NCBI GenBank assembly: GCA_034336665.1
Contig: CM067565.1
Coordinates: 81,222,858-81,286,857, forward strand
Reading direction: 5' to 3'
Origin: Luscinia megarhynchos
Taxonomy: Eukaryota > Chordata > Aves > Passeriformes > Turdidae
DNA length: 64,000 nucleotides
The notes beneath the pieces were generated by a model. The model did not search any database and was not told the origin of the DNA. It saw only the letters and a program-made list of their open reading frames with translations. This document shows, in pieces, positions 25,201-37,880 of the stretch. Position 1 is the first letter of the stretch; every line of letters begins with the position of its first letter. The translations under genes were made by a program, and so were the position numbers.

Positions 25201-28200
25201 GCTGAGCCCAGGGCTCTTCAGAAGAAACACTTGTGCCTGTTCCTGGGCCTTAAGTCCCACATCTTGTAGTGTGTGAGTGCAGTGTAGAGCTCAAGGCACT
25301 ATGCAGCTCTTAGACATGTGCTTAAATAAATAGGCTCATCACTGTGGCTTAACAGACATCTGTCCAGCCTATAATCTCATTACAAACAATGCTTACTTGC
25401 CAGCTCTTCCTCACACTGCAGTCTACTTCTACTGGCTTCTTCCTCGTTGAGGGGGAGGATAATGGGTGTGATGGATGGGGGGTGAAGCTCCCCCAGATGT
25501 CCTTTGAGGAGCATTGCCTTGGTCCAGCCTACCTTCCCAGTCCTTACAGAGCTTCTCTTGTCCAGCATGATGGCTGAAGTACCTGTATGCTGACTTTTCT
25601 GAGTCTGACATGGCTTTGAAGAGCTTCCATATTAGTCAGGAGGTTGAGCTGCCAGTTAGTAGGGGAGAGCCACACAGCAAAGTCCAACCTGTGTTGTGCT
25701 CCATGGAGTAGCACTGCCACCTCCTTCACCTTGGCCCATCTGTGGCTCTGCATATCTGGGTGCTTGTGATCTGCCCCCTCCCAAGCCAAGTATGTGGACG
25801 TGCAAGGCCACCAGTCTGGTTACAGGGACCTTTGAAGGAGGGAGCTGGGATAAAGGAACACAATGTGTTATGAAACAGTTCTGTTTTGTTTTTTTTTTTG
25901 CACAGGGTTTCTGCTCCTGGCTGACAGCCATCTTCAGGATAAAGTAAGTGCCCCAGGACCTGTATGGGGAACTCACATGGGGAAGGAGTGGCAGTGCAGG
26001 GTTGTTGGGACACCCAGTGCAGTACAGCTTCATGAAGTCACTACCCTTGCTGCAGCCTCCTCTCTAAAGAGCTCAAGTGAAATTTGTCCTCTGGAGAGGA
26101 CAAGCAAAGAAAAGACTACGTGAGGAGTCCGAAAGCCAAAGGAAGATCACAAAGGAGAGAACCCAGGCCCATGGCTGCCCCATCTCAATCCCATCTCAGA
26201 AACACTGTCCATTGCTCTGCAAGGATATTCATCTCCCTGACACTTGCTAGGGGAGCTGCTGTCTCAGGGATGGCTATGAGGAGAGCACTGGAACATGCAG
26301 GGAGATACCATCAACCTGATGATACACAGGAGTAGTCTTCCAGGCATTTCCATTCACAATGCTGTGGGATAGCATCAGCATCTGTATCTTAGTAGGGAAG
26401 GCAAGGCCCACCTGAAGGGTATAAGATGTGTCCAGTTGCCTCTCCTGGACTGGGGAGCAGGACTGGGTGATTATTGCACAGGCAGGTTTCTGCCCAGGCT
26501 GCTTCAAGGCTGAGTGCTGGGCTCCCAAACCCAGAGTCTGGCTACAGCTCTGTAGGGCAGAACAAGGGGTGCTGTGTGTACTCAGGAGAGCAGCTGCTAC
26601 CCTGTATTTCCCCCCAGCACTTGAGCAAATGTAGAAAATTGCTTGACAGCTTTTCTCTCCCTGGCAGGGATGATGAGATCCGGGACAAATGCGGGGTTGA
26701 TGCAGTGCACTACCTGTCCTTCCAGAGGCACATCATTGGGCTGCTGGTGGTCGTGGGTGTGCTTTCTGTGGGCATCGTGCTACCTGTCAACTTCTCAGGG
26801 GACCTGCTAGGTGAGAACAAGGAGCCTTTGGCTGGGCTGGGGCATCTGCTTTCAACACCATGTTCCAGACCACTGGGTAGCAGTGGAGGGCAGGACAGGA
26901 CTGGCACAGACAACTCCAACTGCTGTCTCACTTTGACTGTAGTGCATCCACAGGGTCATCCTGTGTAACTTGGGTTTTTAGGTATTCTGCAGGTGATACT
27001 CTTGCTGTAGCTCACTCTAGTGGTGCTCTGTCCCACTCAGAATAACTGAACATGTTTGTGTCTTCCTCTTTCTCTCTAGAAAACAATGCCTACAGCTTTG
27101 GGAGGACAACTATCGCTAACCTGAAGTCTGGGTATGTGTGGGCAGGGTTGGGATGTGTAACTGAGGCCCTTGAGGGATGTTTTGTAAATATTCACTGGCT
27201 GCAGAGCCTCATCTCCTTTAAGGTTGTATTTCTGCCCTTGCTGTGAGGCTACTGTCCCTGCTCCAATTTCCAGGCTGAGCTCCTGGAATTTGCTTGTAGG
27301 GCTTTACTGTGCTATGCTGAATACCCTCATGACCCAGTGCCTTCAGCACCTGACCAGCCATACACAGACTTGTAGTGGCAAGCTTGCATTAACCTTTGTG
27401 GTCTCCCTTGTGACAGGAATAACCTGCTGTGGCTGCACACCACCTTTGCTTTCCTGTACCTGCTGCTGACCGTGTACAGCATGCGCCGGCACACTTCCAA
27501 GATGCGCTACAAAGAGGATGACTTGGTGAGCAGGATCTGGCCACTCCCCCAGCACATTTTCCCATGCCCTGTGGTCAAGTCAGGTAGCCTTGGAGTGAAT
27601 GCTGAGCACCTCAATTTCCACAGCAATTTAGTGCTGTCATGTTTTTATTCTGCCTGGCCAAAAGCAGATCACCTCCAGAGCAGCAGCCAGGACTGTCTGT
27701 GGGGAAACAGGAGAGGCCTGCACTGGGTAAACACGTGAAAGGATTCCTCCTCCCATTCTTCCTTAGGGGTTGTTCCAGCTGCTTTTGCCTTCTTCATTTC
27801 TGAAAGATAGCTGTGTTTATGTTCAGGCACCTGCAGTGTAAGTCCCTAGCCTGTCAATCTGCAGCACACCCAGGTGCAGGATGACAGCAACTAGCAGCAG
27901 CACAGGAGAGGGGGAGCCCTGGTAGCTAGAATTGATGGTGCTGCTCTTTTTCACCGACGCACGTCTTGGGAGGGGGAGCTTGCTGCAATCTGGTCTTTTA
28001 CACTATCTACATCTACCTGTCCTCTCCTTTCTCTCTTCTTTCCAGGTGAAGCGAACTCTATTCATCAATGGGATCTCAAAATATGCTGAGCCAGAGAAGA
28101 TCAAGAAGCATTTTGAGTAAGTCTCACTGTGTCCCTAAAGACTATTCTGTAATAGGGATGTTTTTATTAGGGTAGTACTGGTGCTGTCTAGAATGGCAAT

Positions 28201-31200
28201 AATACATTGAGAGCAGAGAGCTAGGCAAAAGCAGTGAATACCTTTATTTTGGGCCTCTCACTTTTCTTTTCCTACTTTTTATTTGAATTTGAAGTATCCT
28301 TTGTCAGGATAGGCCCAGTTATTTCTTGCAGAGCTGTCAGGGGTCAGCATGGTAAGCAATGGACAGGGTATGTCTTGAGTTGTAGTTAAGTTCACAGGTG
28401 AGATACAGGCAGGAGCTGCTCAAGCAGTGACTGGGATTTTGTGCTGCTGCCCAGATTTCTACAGTCCTTGTAGAAAGTATATCTGTTTAACAATAAAATT
28501 AAATTCCTCCTCTATCAAAACCTCGCTGTCAGGACCATGTTTTATAGGCACCATGGATAGAAAAGAAATGCTTTATACCCTTCGGGAGCCCTTCTGCCTC
28601 TTTCTGACCACAAGTCTGTGAAGGCAGAGAGGGAAGTGCAAGGGTCAGAGAGGCTCCAAGCTGCTATAGGGCAAAAGTCCAGAAAGGCTCCTTGTGCCAA
28701 AGCCTAAGGGATGTAGCATTTGCCCTGTATTTTGTGTCTGCTGTAAGGGACAAAGCCTGCAGGCTCCCCTGCAAACTCTTGGTATGCATCACTGTATTCA
28801 GCCCAGGACACTCTTCTCAGGGCCAGAAAGAAGTCCTGAACACTTGGAGTTTGCTTGAGGGGGTATCTTTGGTGCCAGTTGTGATGAACTGATGCTTCTC
28901 ATCCACAGGGAGGCCTATGCCAATTGCACTGTCCTGGAGGCCCGTCCCTGCTATGATGTTGCCCGGCTGATGTTCCTTGATGCAGAGAGGTAACCTCTAG
29001 TTTTGGGAGAAAAAGACAGAGTGGGCTGATGCTGCTGATACCCCCTGAAGTCTGGTGCCACAGAGCTTTTATAAGTCATCCTCTTTCTTTCCTTTCTTCT
29101 TTCTCCTCTGCTCTTGTGTTTCAGGAAGAAAGCTGAGCGTGGACGAATCTACTTCACCAATCTGCAGAGCAAGGACAACACCCCATCCATGATCAATCCC
29201 AAGCCCTGTGGCCACCTGTGCTGCTGTGTCATCAGGGGCTGTGAGGAGGTAGGGAAGAGCTGGAGGTGTTGGGCAGCAGTCGGGTGTCCTGTGCCCAGAT
29301 CATCTCTCCTCTGACCTCTGTCCTGCTTAGGTGGAGGCCATCGAGTATTACACCAAGCTGGAGGAGAAGCTCAAAGATGACTACAAGCGGGAGAAGGAGA
29401 AGGTTAATGAAAAGCCTCTGGGGATGGCCTTTGTCACCTTCCACAATGAGACCATCACAGCCATGTGAGTGCAGATGGTCCTGCCCTCCCTAAGAAGGTG
29501 GCTTGTCCCAGCCTTTGCCTTAAATCATAAGAACAGCAGGGCTAAGGCATCCTCTCGGCTTGTGCCTGCCCACCTTTTGTGTCAGCATATCCCTCTCTCT
29601 CTTGTCCAGAATCCTCAAAGATTTCAACGCTTGTAAGTGCCAGGGATGTGCATGTCGTGGGGAGCCCAGAGCCTCCTCCTGCAGTGAGTCCCTCCATGTC
29701 TCCAACTGGACTGTCAGTTATGCTCCTGACCCACAGAACATCTACTGGTGAGCAGCTCTGTAGGGTTCAGTGGCCCTTCCAGTGGGAAAGGGGTGCACCC
29801 TTCCTTTCTCCCTCTTCATCTGCTCCTCCGGTAACTGAGTGAGTTGTTCTTGCTGAAATCCAGCCTGGCTGAGCTAGAGGTCTGATCTGACTGGGAGGGG
29901 GAAAGCCTTGGGCTGGCACCCCAAGTGCTGTTCACCAGGCTGGGCTGTGGTGTGCATGCAAGGCACCACACCTGGTATTCTATCCTGTGCAGCCATCCTG
30001 ATGCCCTCTTTCTCCATCCCAGGGAGCACCTCTCCATCCGCGGCTTTATATGGTGGATCCGCTGCTTTGTGATTAATGTGGTCCTCTTCATCCTTCTCTT
30101 CTTTCTCACCACTCCTGCTATCATCATCACCACTATGGACAAGTTCAATGTCACCAAGCCCGTGGAGTACCTCAATGTAAGGACTTTGGAGACAGGTGCA
30201 GGGTGGGTAACACAGGAGCCACTCCCAAGGCACAACATCCCCTGCAAGGCTGGGGCTGGGGAGAGAGATTGTCATTGTTCCCTGGGTCCTGTCAGCCTGA
30301 CCATGAGGGAGGTGCTGAGCCTGGGCAGGATGCAGTGGCAGTCGTAGTGCTGGGGCCTTGGCATCAGCAAAGGCAACTGTACCTGTGACTGCCACGAGAG
30401 CTGGTGTACTATGTAACATGCAACTTCTTCTCTGCCTTGTTGCAGAACCCAATCATCACCCAATTCTTCCCCACACTGCTGCTGTGGTGCTTCTCTGCTC
30501 TTCTGCCCACCATTGTATACTACTCTGCCTTCTTCGAAGCACACTGGACCAGGTAAGGACAGCCAGCACCTGTTCTTACCTTCTCAGTGAGCTGATGGCT
30601 ACTAGACACTTCTCACTGACATAAGCTACAGGCTGGATCTTTCTGCTTGAACTTCTGTCTTCCACTCCAAGCATGGTGTTATGTTGCACCTCTTGGGCAC
30701 CTGGGGACTGCTGTGGACAGATGTTCTGCCAGTCTTTAGCTGCCGTTGTGCAGCTGGGTTGTCTGAGCAGGGCTTGACAGGTCTACAAGAAGAGGAAAGC
30801 TGGGAGGAGTTGGGGCTGGTCACTATGAGAAATGCTAATAGAGAGGGAAGTGTCAGCTCAGGTGAGCAGGCAAGGGTGGTGTGCCTGTACCTGTAAGATG
30901 TAGCAGTTCCAAGGGAAAATCATTTTAGCTGCTCTGGCTTCTGGCCACAGAGAAGGCACTTGAAGTGCAGAGCACTAGAAGCATGCTGCTTGTGAGGCAC
31001 ATTCCCCACAGGACACGCAATGTAAACTTGTTTTCTGGTCTGTGTTGCAGAGACTGGTGAGGAGGGTGTCACCAGCTCTTGGGATTGCAGGTCAGAGATG
31101 ATGATTGCAGAGCCTGTGAGACAAGGGGAAAGGAACAGAGACTCGATAAAGGATTTCAAATGTGCCAGAGGGAAAGGGGATGAATTCATGTACTGGGGAC

Positions 31201-34200
31201 AGACAGGGTGGGATTTAGGTTAGACATTGGGAAGTGCTTACTGATGGGAAGCCATTGGGAGCACAGCTTGTGTGGCTGGTGGGGTGAAAGGTTGACAGCC
31301 TCTCTGTCCTCAGGTCTGGAGAGAATAGGACAACCATGCACAAGTGTTACACCTTCCTCATCTTCATGGTCTTGCTGCTGCCATCACTGGGCCTGAGCAG
31401 GTAGGGGCTGTGGGAAGGGAAAGCAAGTACAGAGATGTGGAGCACAGGGAGGGTTGAGGTGCACCCCTGATTGCTTTCTTTTTACAACATCCTTTTCTCG
31501 CTGCACTGGTGCCCTGGCCACCATCGCCTTGGGAGACTGGTGTTTAATTTTATTTGAGGGAGAGCAGGTCAGATCATACATGACTGGGTCTCTAGGACTT
31601 CATTGACTCAATCTGCAGACACATTGACATGGTGTTAAAAATAATGCATCAAAAGTTGGTATGGTAGATGAGTATGTGTGAAAAGTCTGCTCGACATCTG
31701 CTGGTGAAGGAGGCATTCTCCTCCTCTGTGCTCAGTGTGCAGTCCAAATTTTGCACAAAACTAGTGAATTCCCCCTGTAAGACAGAACTTGAATAGGTTG
31801 TGCTGCTTGGCTGGGTGGGATAGTGTGGGTACAGAAGTGCTCATCTGTTTGGGTGCATGCCTCAAATCTTCCTGCTGAGCTTATAGAATTGCTCTGTGGG
31901 AAATACTGATGTATCACCTGCCACCATTTGTGTGGGCCCTAGTGCTGTACAGGGGCCAAGCAGGGGAACAGTGTGAGGAAAAAAAACTGGGGAGCGGGTG
32001 GGGGACAGGGAACTCTGGCTGTGCTAGTTCATTCTTTACACATTGTGGGGTCAGGGATCTTTAAGATCCCTACCAACCCAAGCCATTCTATGATATTATT
32101 GCCTACACCCCACCTAAATTCATATTTGAGATACAACCCGTCAGTGGTGATGTCAGGCAGCTGAGAATAGACAAACCCTCTGACAGTGGCAGAAGAATAG
32201 TCCTTCACTGGTCGACTACATGTTTGCATCAGATTAAAAAAGCTTTGTTGCATGTAAACTTGCATCTTGGACAAGTGAATGCTCTCAGAAGCTTTGCATT
32301 TTGACCACAAAATAGACTGCACTTCCTTCTGAGAAGTCAATCCCCCTGCTGTTGCCTGTGGAGCTCTGTACTCCACCAGTGCCAGAGGATTGGACAGTTT
32401 TATATAAAAACATCAAAATGGAGGAAAATGGGATTTGTTTCTTCTAAGGGATTTTTTTAAATCTCTTGTTGGAGGGTACCTTGTACCTAACCAATTTCTT
32501 CTGTAGAAGTCATCTGTTCTTTACATGGATGTTGTGCCCAAACAGAGGAGAGAGGAAAAATATTGATAGGATCAGTGTAAAGGGATAAGAACACACATGA
32601 ATGGGAAGCTTTACATCCCTTTTTGAGTGTTGCATTGTTCTGTTTTATTTTTTTCCAATGTCCAGTTTCCATAATTGCTGGTGACACACTCCAACAAGGA
32701 ACAAAACAGTCTATGGTCAGAGTTTTGGATCTTTCTAGAGCAACTTCTTCATATTTGCCATGTGTATTTGTCTGTTGCTGCTTCTGATGGTTCATCTCTT
32801 CTTCTTGCCTTCTTCCCCCACAGCTTGGATGTATTTTTCCGCTGGTTGTTTGACAAAAAATTCCTTGCTGAAGCTGCCGTGCGATTTGAGTAAGTGGAGT
32901 TGAGCAGAAAAGCTTTGTTTACAATGGAAGGTGGTTCTTGTCATCCAAAGGTTATGGGGGCTCCCAGCTGCTGCCCTGCAAAAAGGGAGCCCCTTTGCAG
33001 TCTGCTCTTGCTGCGTCTCCCCAGGTGCGTGTTCCTGCCAGACAATGGGGCTTTCTTTGTGAACTACGTGATCGCCTCTGCCTTCATCGGGAATGCCATG
33101 GACCTGCTGCGCATCCCTGGTTTGCTCATGTACATGATCCGCCTCTGCCTGGCCCGCTCGGCGGCCGAGCGGAGGAACGTCAAACGAGTATGTAGCGGGG
33201 CTGAGGGCTGGGTTGTGGCCTGCACCCAGGGAGGGGAGTGCTGCAGTGGGACCCCGTTTGGGGGGCTTGCCCGGTGCTGTGTGTAGAGCTGGGGGTGCTG
33301 CACGTGCCCGCTCAGCTCTCAGGGTCCTCCTGCTGATGGGTCTCCATTCCCTCCTGCAGCACCAGGCCTACGAGTTCCAGTTTGGGGCTGCTTACGCCTG
33401 GATGATGTGTGTTTTCACTGTAGTCATGACATACAGCATCACCTGCCCCATCATCGTCCCTTTTGGTAAGCCATACCCCTCTGCCTCCCTGTGCCAGAGA
33501 TGGAGGGGATGCAAGAAGGCTGATGTGGGGGAGACATTCCCTCTCAGTCTAGCAAAGTGCTGATGCCCTGCTCTTCTGGCTTCTCTCCCCTTCTCCCAGG
33601 GCTCATGTACATGCTGCTTAAGCACCTGGTGGACCGATACAACCTGTATTATGCTTACCTGCCTGCCAAGCTGGACAAGAAGATCCATTCAGGGGCTGTG
33701 AATCAGGTAGTGGCAGCCCCCATCCTCTGCCTCTTCTGGCTCCTCTTCTTCTCCACAGTGCGCACAGGTGAGCACTGGGCTGGGATGCCACCCCTTAGCC
33801 TCCTACTGAACCACTTCCCTGGCCAGGCTCTGATCCTGGCAGCCTCCAGCCACAGAGCACAATCACAGTCCTTCTGACACTGCCACTCTGGTTTTCCTTT
33901 GCCCCAGGGTTCCTGGCCCCAACTTCCATGTTTACCTTTGTGGTCCTCGTGATCACCATTGTGATCTGCCTGTGTCACGTCTGCTTTGGGCACTTCAAAT
34001 ACCTCAGCGCTCACAACTACAAGGTGAGGCAGAATGGCTGGGTGGGAGACCCTTCTCCTTGGTAGCACAGCTCAACCACAAAACAGCACAGGCTCTGGGC
34101 CTGCTCTTTGGCAGAGCTGACTTCACAGATAGTCCTGAGGCTGTCTCTGCTGCCTGTATACTTCTCCTGAGGTGGGTCAACAAGTATGTTGCCCTGGCAG

Positions 34201-35509
34201 TCTCACTTTCTCCTTTTGTATCCAGATTGACCACACAGAAGTGGATGCCATGGACAACAGGCAGAATGGGAGACCTGCCACCACTCTGCCGGCTCCCAAA
34301 TCAGCTGTGAGTCACCATCCCCACCTCTTTGCCCTGGCACACCTTACCTGAGTTTGGAAAGGGGGAGGTAACTCCCAGTCTCAGTACCTCACTTCTCACT
34401 TCTCATTTTTCTGAGTCAGCACCTGGATCCTCCCAGTGAGGGTGGGAGGCAGCTGTTGGGCACTGCTCCCCTCTCCTGCTCTGGGTGATGAAGTGTAACC
34501 CCCCCACACACACCTCTATCCCGCTGCTCCTCAGATGCTGTGCATTTACTTTCCGTCTCTCTCTCGGCTGGGACGGTGAATCCAGCCGGGTCAGTCTGCC
34601 TTCTCATTCTGCATCTTTGCACGCTTGCACGCCAGCAGAGGCTGTCACCCACCAGGCTTGTCCTAGTGCCCACACAAAGGGTCTCCGTGGACATTGCCCT
34701 GAAGGCCATGGAAGTGCTTTGGGGAATCCTCTCTCCCTGGTCCGGCACTCTGAGACCCCCCAGAGTTGGTCTTTGGAACTTCACCTTGGCTCAGCTGGCT
34801 CACTCCAGCCGCTTCCTTCCAAAGATTTTTCTAGTGGGGATCTACGCAGGGCTGCAGAGATGGGGTAAAGCAGAGCCTCCTGCTTCCTCAGGAGAGCAGG
34901 GCTGGGGTGTAGACATGTAATCCAGGCTCCTTCCTAGTCTCCAGATACCTAAGAGCAGCAGCATTTAGCCAAAAGGAGAATCCCTATAAAAAGCAGGCAG
35001 GCTTCAGGGACAAATCTACTAGCAAAAACGGGAGTGCAGTCTTCTAGGTCACATGGGCTCCAAAGAGCCTGAGAAGCCACATTCTTTCCCAACCCAGGTG
35101 CCTTGTCCCAGAATGCTGGGGTTTGAAACAAATCCAGTGTTTCAGGGCCAAGCCCCACTCTTAAAGCTTTCCTGGTATATTCCATGGAGTCTGGACATTT
35201 CTTTGGCCTCCCAGTATATCCCCACGCTCAGCCTCATGCATGGTGCTTAGTGTGCTGTGCTCTGCTTTCCTGGAGAAGTTCCTTAGGCTCACTGTGTTTC
35301 TGCTCTCTCCCTGCCCCTTCCTGCCCCGTGCCTGGTCGTGACAGAAGTACATCGCCCAAGTGCTTCAGGACTCCTCGCCGGAGGGCGAAGCAACAGAGTC
35401 GGAGGAGCAGGGATCGCAGGATGAGGAGCTCATCAACGCAGATGGCATGAATGACACAGATTTCCAGTCGTGTGAGGACAGCCTGATAGAGAATGAGATC
35501 CACCAGTAG
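19207..35509 (+). CDS. TMEM63B: TMEM63B, OSCA/TMEM63-family mechanosensitive cation channel
   Basis: This encodes a membrane stretch- and osmolarity-gated cation channel of the OSCA/TMEM63 family. The spliced product is 832 residues, the same length as I recall for human. Coding exons: 19229-19414, 19990-20069, 21553-21591, 25058-25148, 25906-25943, 26668-26810, 27080-27131, 27417-27525, 28046-28116, 28909-28989, 29125-29248, 29331-29464, 29610-29747, 30023-30176, 30446-30552, 31314-31400, 32824-32889, 33025-33187, 33360-33465, 33600-33767, 33908-34023, 34226-34306 and 35345-35509. All joins keep frame. Hydrophobic segments fall near residues 50-75, 167-187, 205-225, 436-462, 486-510, 527-545, 573-597, 629-655, 693-712 and 719-742. 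A cytosolic RRM-like domain spans about 247-425 and includes the Cys-rich KCQGCAC patch. The acidic C-terminus ends in ENEIHQ. The start is [10 protein letters not shown] by homology. The frame stays open upstream within the exon, reading EDDEVVE. TMEM63A and C are less likely because the C-terminus and the CAPN11 neighbour match B. Confidence 0.96.
19229..19414 (+). CDS. TMEM63B: TMEM63B first coding exon, with Asn-rich luminal insert
   Basis: This exon holds the start codon and the extracellular N-terminus. Compared with the human protein as I remember it, it has about nine extra residues around [16 protein letters not shown], encoded by an interrupted AAC repeat. The insert contains overlapping N-x-S/T sequons at residues 24-27 and two extra cysteines. 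The exon ends on a complete Leu codon before gtaagt. Confidence 0.9.
21553..21591 (+). CDS. TMEM63B: TMEM63B 39-nt cassette exon (basic/acidic cytosolic loop)
   Basis: This short exon is flanked by CCCCCAG and GTATGT. It encodes [12 protein letters not shown] between TDADR and YVASAL, matching the position of the human segment RLRRQERDRVEQE. Both flanking introns break codons after the second base, so skipping removes exactly 13 residues and keeps frame. In mammals this exon is reported to be alternatively spliced; here that is inferred from phase and position. Its sequence is more diverged from human than the rest of the protein. Confidence 0.85.
31401..32823 (+). other. TMEM63B: TMEM63B intron with CR1 3'-end remnant
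   Basis: This is the largest late intron of the gene. It holds a short CR1 3'-terminal remnant at about 32045-32095, recognisable as GATCTTTAAGATCCCT followed by ACCAACCCAAGCCATTCTAT. A few bases of similar LINE text (TTTAGGTTAGACATTGGGAA) lie in the preceding intron at 31214-31233. The rest is unremarkable. Confidence 0.6.
33360..33465 (+). CDS. TMEM63B: TMEM63B pore-helix exon with the Q/R editing codon
   Basis: This exon encodes [16 protein letters not shown] and the following transmembrane helix. The glutamine in YEFQFG is residue 628 here. After correcting for the nine-residue N-terminal insert it aligns with human Q619, which is reported to be recoded to Arg by A-to-I RNA editing. The genome encodes CAG at 33378-33380, so the unedited form is specified. 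I could not find an obvious complementary editing sequence in the flanking introns. Confidence 0.85.
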
Positions 35510-37880
35510 GGACCTCAGAGGGCGGGAGGGGCAGGAGGCCCAGGAGCAGGGCAGGCTGTGCGCACGGAGACCTGGCAGGAGGCACCTGAGGGTGCTGGCT
35601 GCTGCCCTGGCCCTCCCGCCGCCCAGGGCCGCTGCCTTCAGTGAGGGCAGGGACCCTGCTGCCAGCTCTGCATCTCCCTGCCCCTCCACCCCTTGCCAGC
35701 CCGGCTGCTCGGCAGGCATGCTCTTTATAGCTACCTTCTTCAACGCATCCCTGGCCCCCAGACTTCCAGAGGCTGGGGAGGAGGGGGACTGTAACCCCCA
35801 CAGTGCTGCCCTGGACCTGCAGGGAAGAGGAAAGCTGGGTGCTTTGTGGGAAGGGGCATAAGGGGAACATTTGGGGTCTTCTGAGCAGGCAACTGTATCC
35901 CCTGTCTTGCTGGTGAGAAACGCTAATAATTTATTAGATTTACAGGAAGGTGATAAATGAAAAACTTCAGTCAGTCTATTGGAAACCCCACCCAGGGTGG
36001 GGTTGGCTTTTGTTGCACCTTCTCCCTGTGCCTGTGTGTGCCCTTTCTCAACTGCTTCCAGCTTCTAGTTGGTGCAGCATCCCAGGAGCTGGTCCAGGCC
36101 CAGGGGTGGTGACAGGCTTCCCCCTCACCACAGGGATGGTGATGGTGACAGCCTGGTGTCATGGTCAAGGGTGGCATCACGCTGGGGAAGGGGCATTGGG
36201 TTGGCATGAGCTAGACAAGCCCTCGCAGGGTGAGGGGTGCTGAGGGCATTTCTTATGAGCAGGAGGAGGCGCAGGCAGCCTCTCCCCCGGGTCCTGTTCC
36301 CTTCTCCCCCAGGGCAGGGGTTTGCAGCATCATTTAAAGTGGCATTTTTCTTTGCACATTTTACTCCCCTTTCAAACAAATCAACCTGACCCCCATGTGG
36401 TACTGCAGTCCCCCTTTTGCTGCCCTGTGTCTGCACAGCAGGGTCAGGCTTGGGGCTGGGGGCTGTGTGGGGGTCTCCTGGGTGCTAGGGAGAGGGGAGG
36501 AAGGGTCTCAGGCTAAAGGCCCTCAACACCCTGCAAGATCAGCACTGCCTGGTTGCAGTGAGGCCCCATGGGCTTCCTTCCCTGAGCTGCTGCAGGGTCT
36601 TCTCCCAGCTGAGGTGGTCAGAGAGGGAGGGAGCCCTGGGAGAGCAGCCCCTAGGAGCTGTCTCCAACCAACCAAGACCACCATCTTCAGGAGCACAAAA
36701 GCCTCATGGGGCTATGCTGACTTTCTTCACCTGGTGTGGGCTCCCCTGCCACCACCCAGCCTGAGAGAGGGGGGTTGTTCCTCTCCTACCTCTTGCCCTT
36801 GCCCCCTCCCTGTTGATAGCTATGTCCCAGAGGCAGGCAGGGAGTAGGATGGGTGAGAGAGGTGGACTGGAGCCCCTGGCACATGGAAGAAGGACTGACC
36901 CTGTTTAAAGACACTTTGTGAGGCTGTTTCTGGTCAGTATCAGTTGCCCTCAATTGCTTCCCCCCTCCTCTTGTGTAAAATGTAAAGGAAAATAATAAAT
37001 CCCTCTGCTATTTAGCTATATTTATTTCCCTCGAACCCTGCCACCATCCTGTTTGGTGCTCATTGCGGACACTATCACCCTCCCTTTGCCTGTCATCTGT
37101 GGGTGCTGCACCAGCTCCCGGGGCTGTGCCCTCCAGGGCCTGAGGGGCTGGGTGAAAGGGGACGGTCATTTACCTTTTCAATCACCCGTGCTGGCCCTGG
37201 AGCTCAAAGCACTTTAATTAACCAGAACAAGTGAAGTGTCAGCCCTGCCCACCTCAGCTGCCAGGAACGGTGGTCACATCTTACAGCTTCTCTCCCCTGT
37301 GCCTCCCAGAAGAAGAAAGGAGCCAGACCCACAGAGAACAGGTGGGGGGCTGCTCCAGGGAGGACATAACTGCCTTTCCTGTACAAGACCTCTGTAGGAA
37401 TCCCAGGCCCAGAGAAAAGGGTGGAGGGAACAGAGATGTGGGTCTTCAGTGCAGGAGGAGGGCAGGGCACACCAGCTTCCAGGGCTTAGCTGGGGCTGGA
37501 GCACAGATGGGTGTGAAGGGGCATGGCGAGAGTCACCTGTCCCCTCCAAGGTAGCGGCCAGGAATGAAATGAGCATGTGAGCTGAGAGTTCCTGGTCCAC
37601 TCACAGGGTGGGGCAAGGGGAATGTTGATCCTGCTTCCCTATTCTTGCACCCACCTACTGCCCTTGCTCCTGGTCCAGCAGGGGGCTGGGCTGCTATGGT
37701 CTCTGTAGGTATGGCCATGCTCTGGGGCTGCCTCTGCAGCTGTCGGGGCCCTGCCCACAGAGAGCTGTGTGTTCTGAGTGGCACTGTCTGTGTAGAGATG
37801 TGTATAATACCCTGTATATATTTGTGTACAAAAGAAAAAAAGGAAAAAATGGAGCTATTGTTTGTGCAATCTTTTCTCTC
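35510..37880 (+). other. TMEM63B: TMEM63B 3' untranslated region
   Basis: Non-coding sequence follows the stop codon. A canonical AATAAA lies at 36994-36999 in an AT-rich patch, giving a likely proximal poly(A) site near 37015. Further on, 37801-37860 is an AT-rich patch containing a perfect Pumilio element TGTATATA (37813-37820), then an A-rich tract and a GT/T-rich stretch. This could be a distal, longer 3' end without a canonical hexamer. Open frames in this stretch on both strands are not supported as genes. Confidence 0.6.

Noticed and set aside
35234..35743. 169-codon minus-strand frame over the TMEM63B last exon
   Set aside because: It is antisense to a well-supported coding exon and its 3' UTR, with no protein similarity that I recognise.
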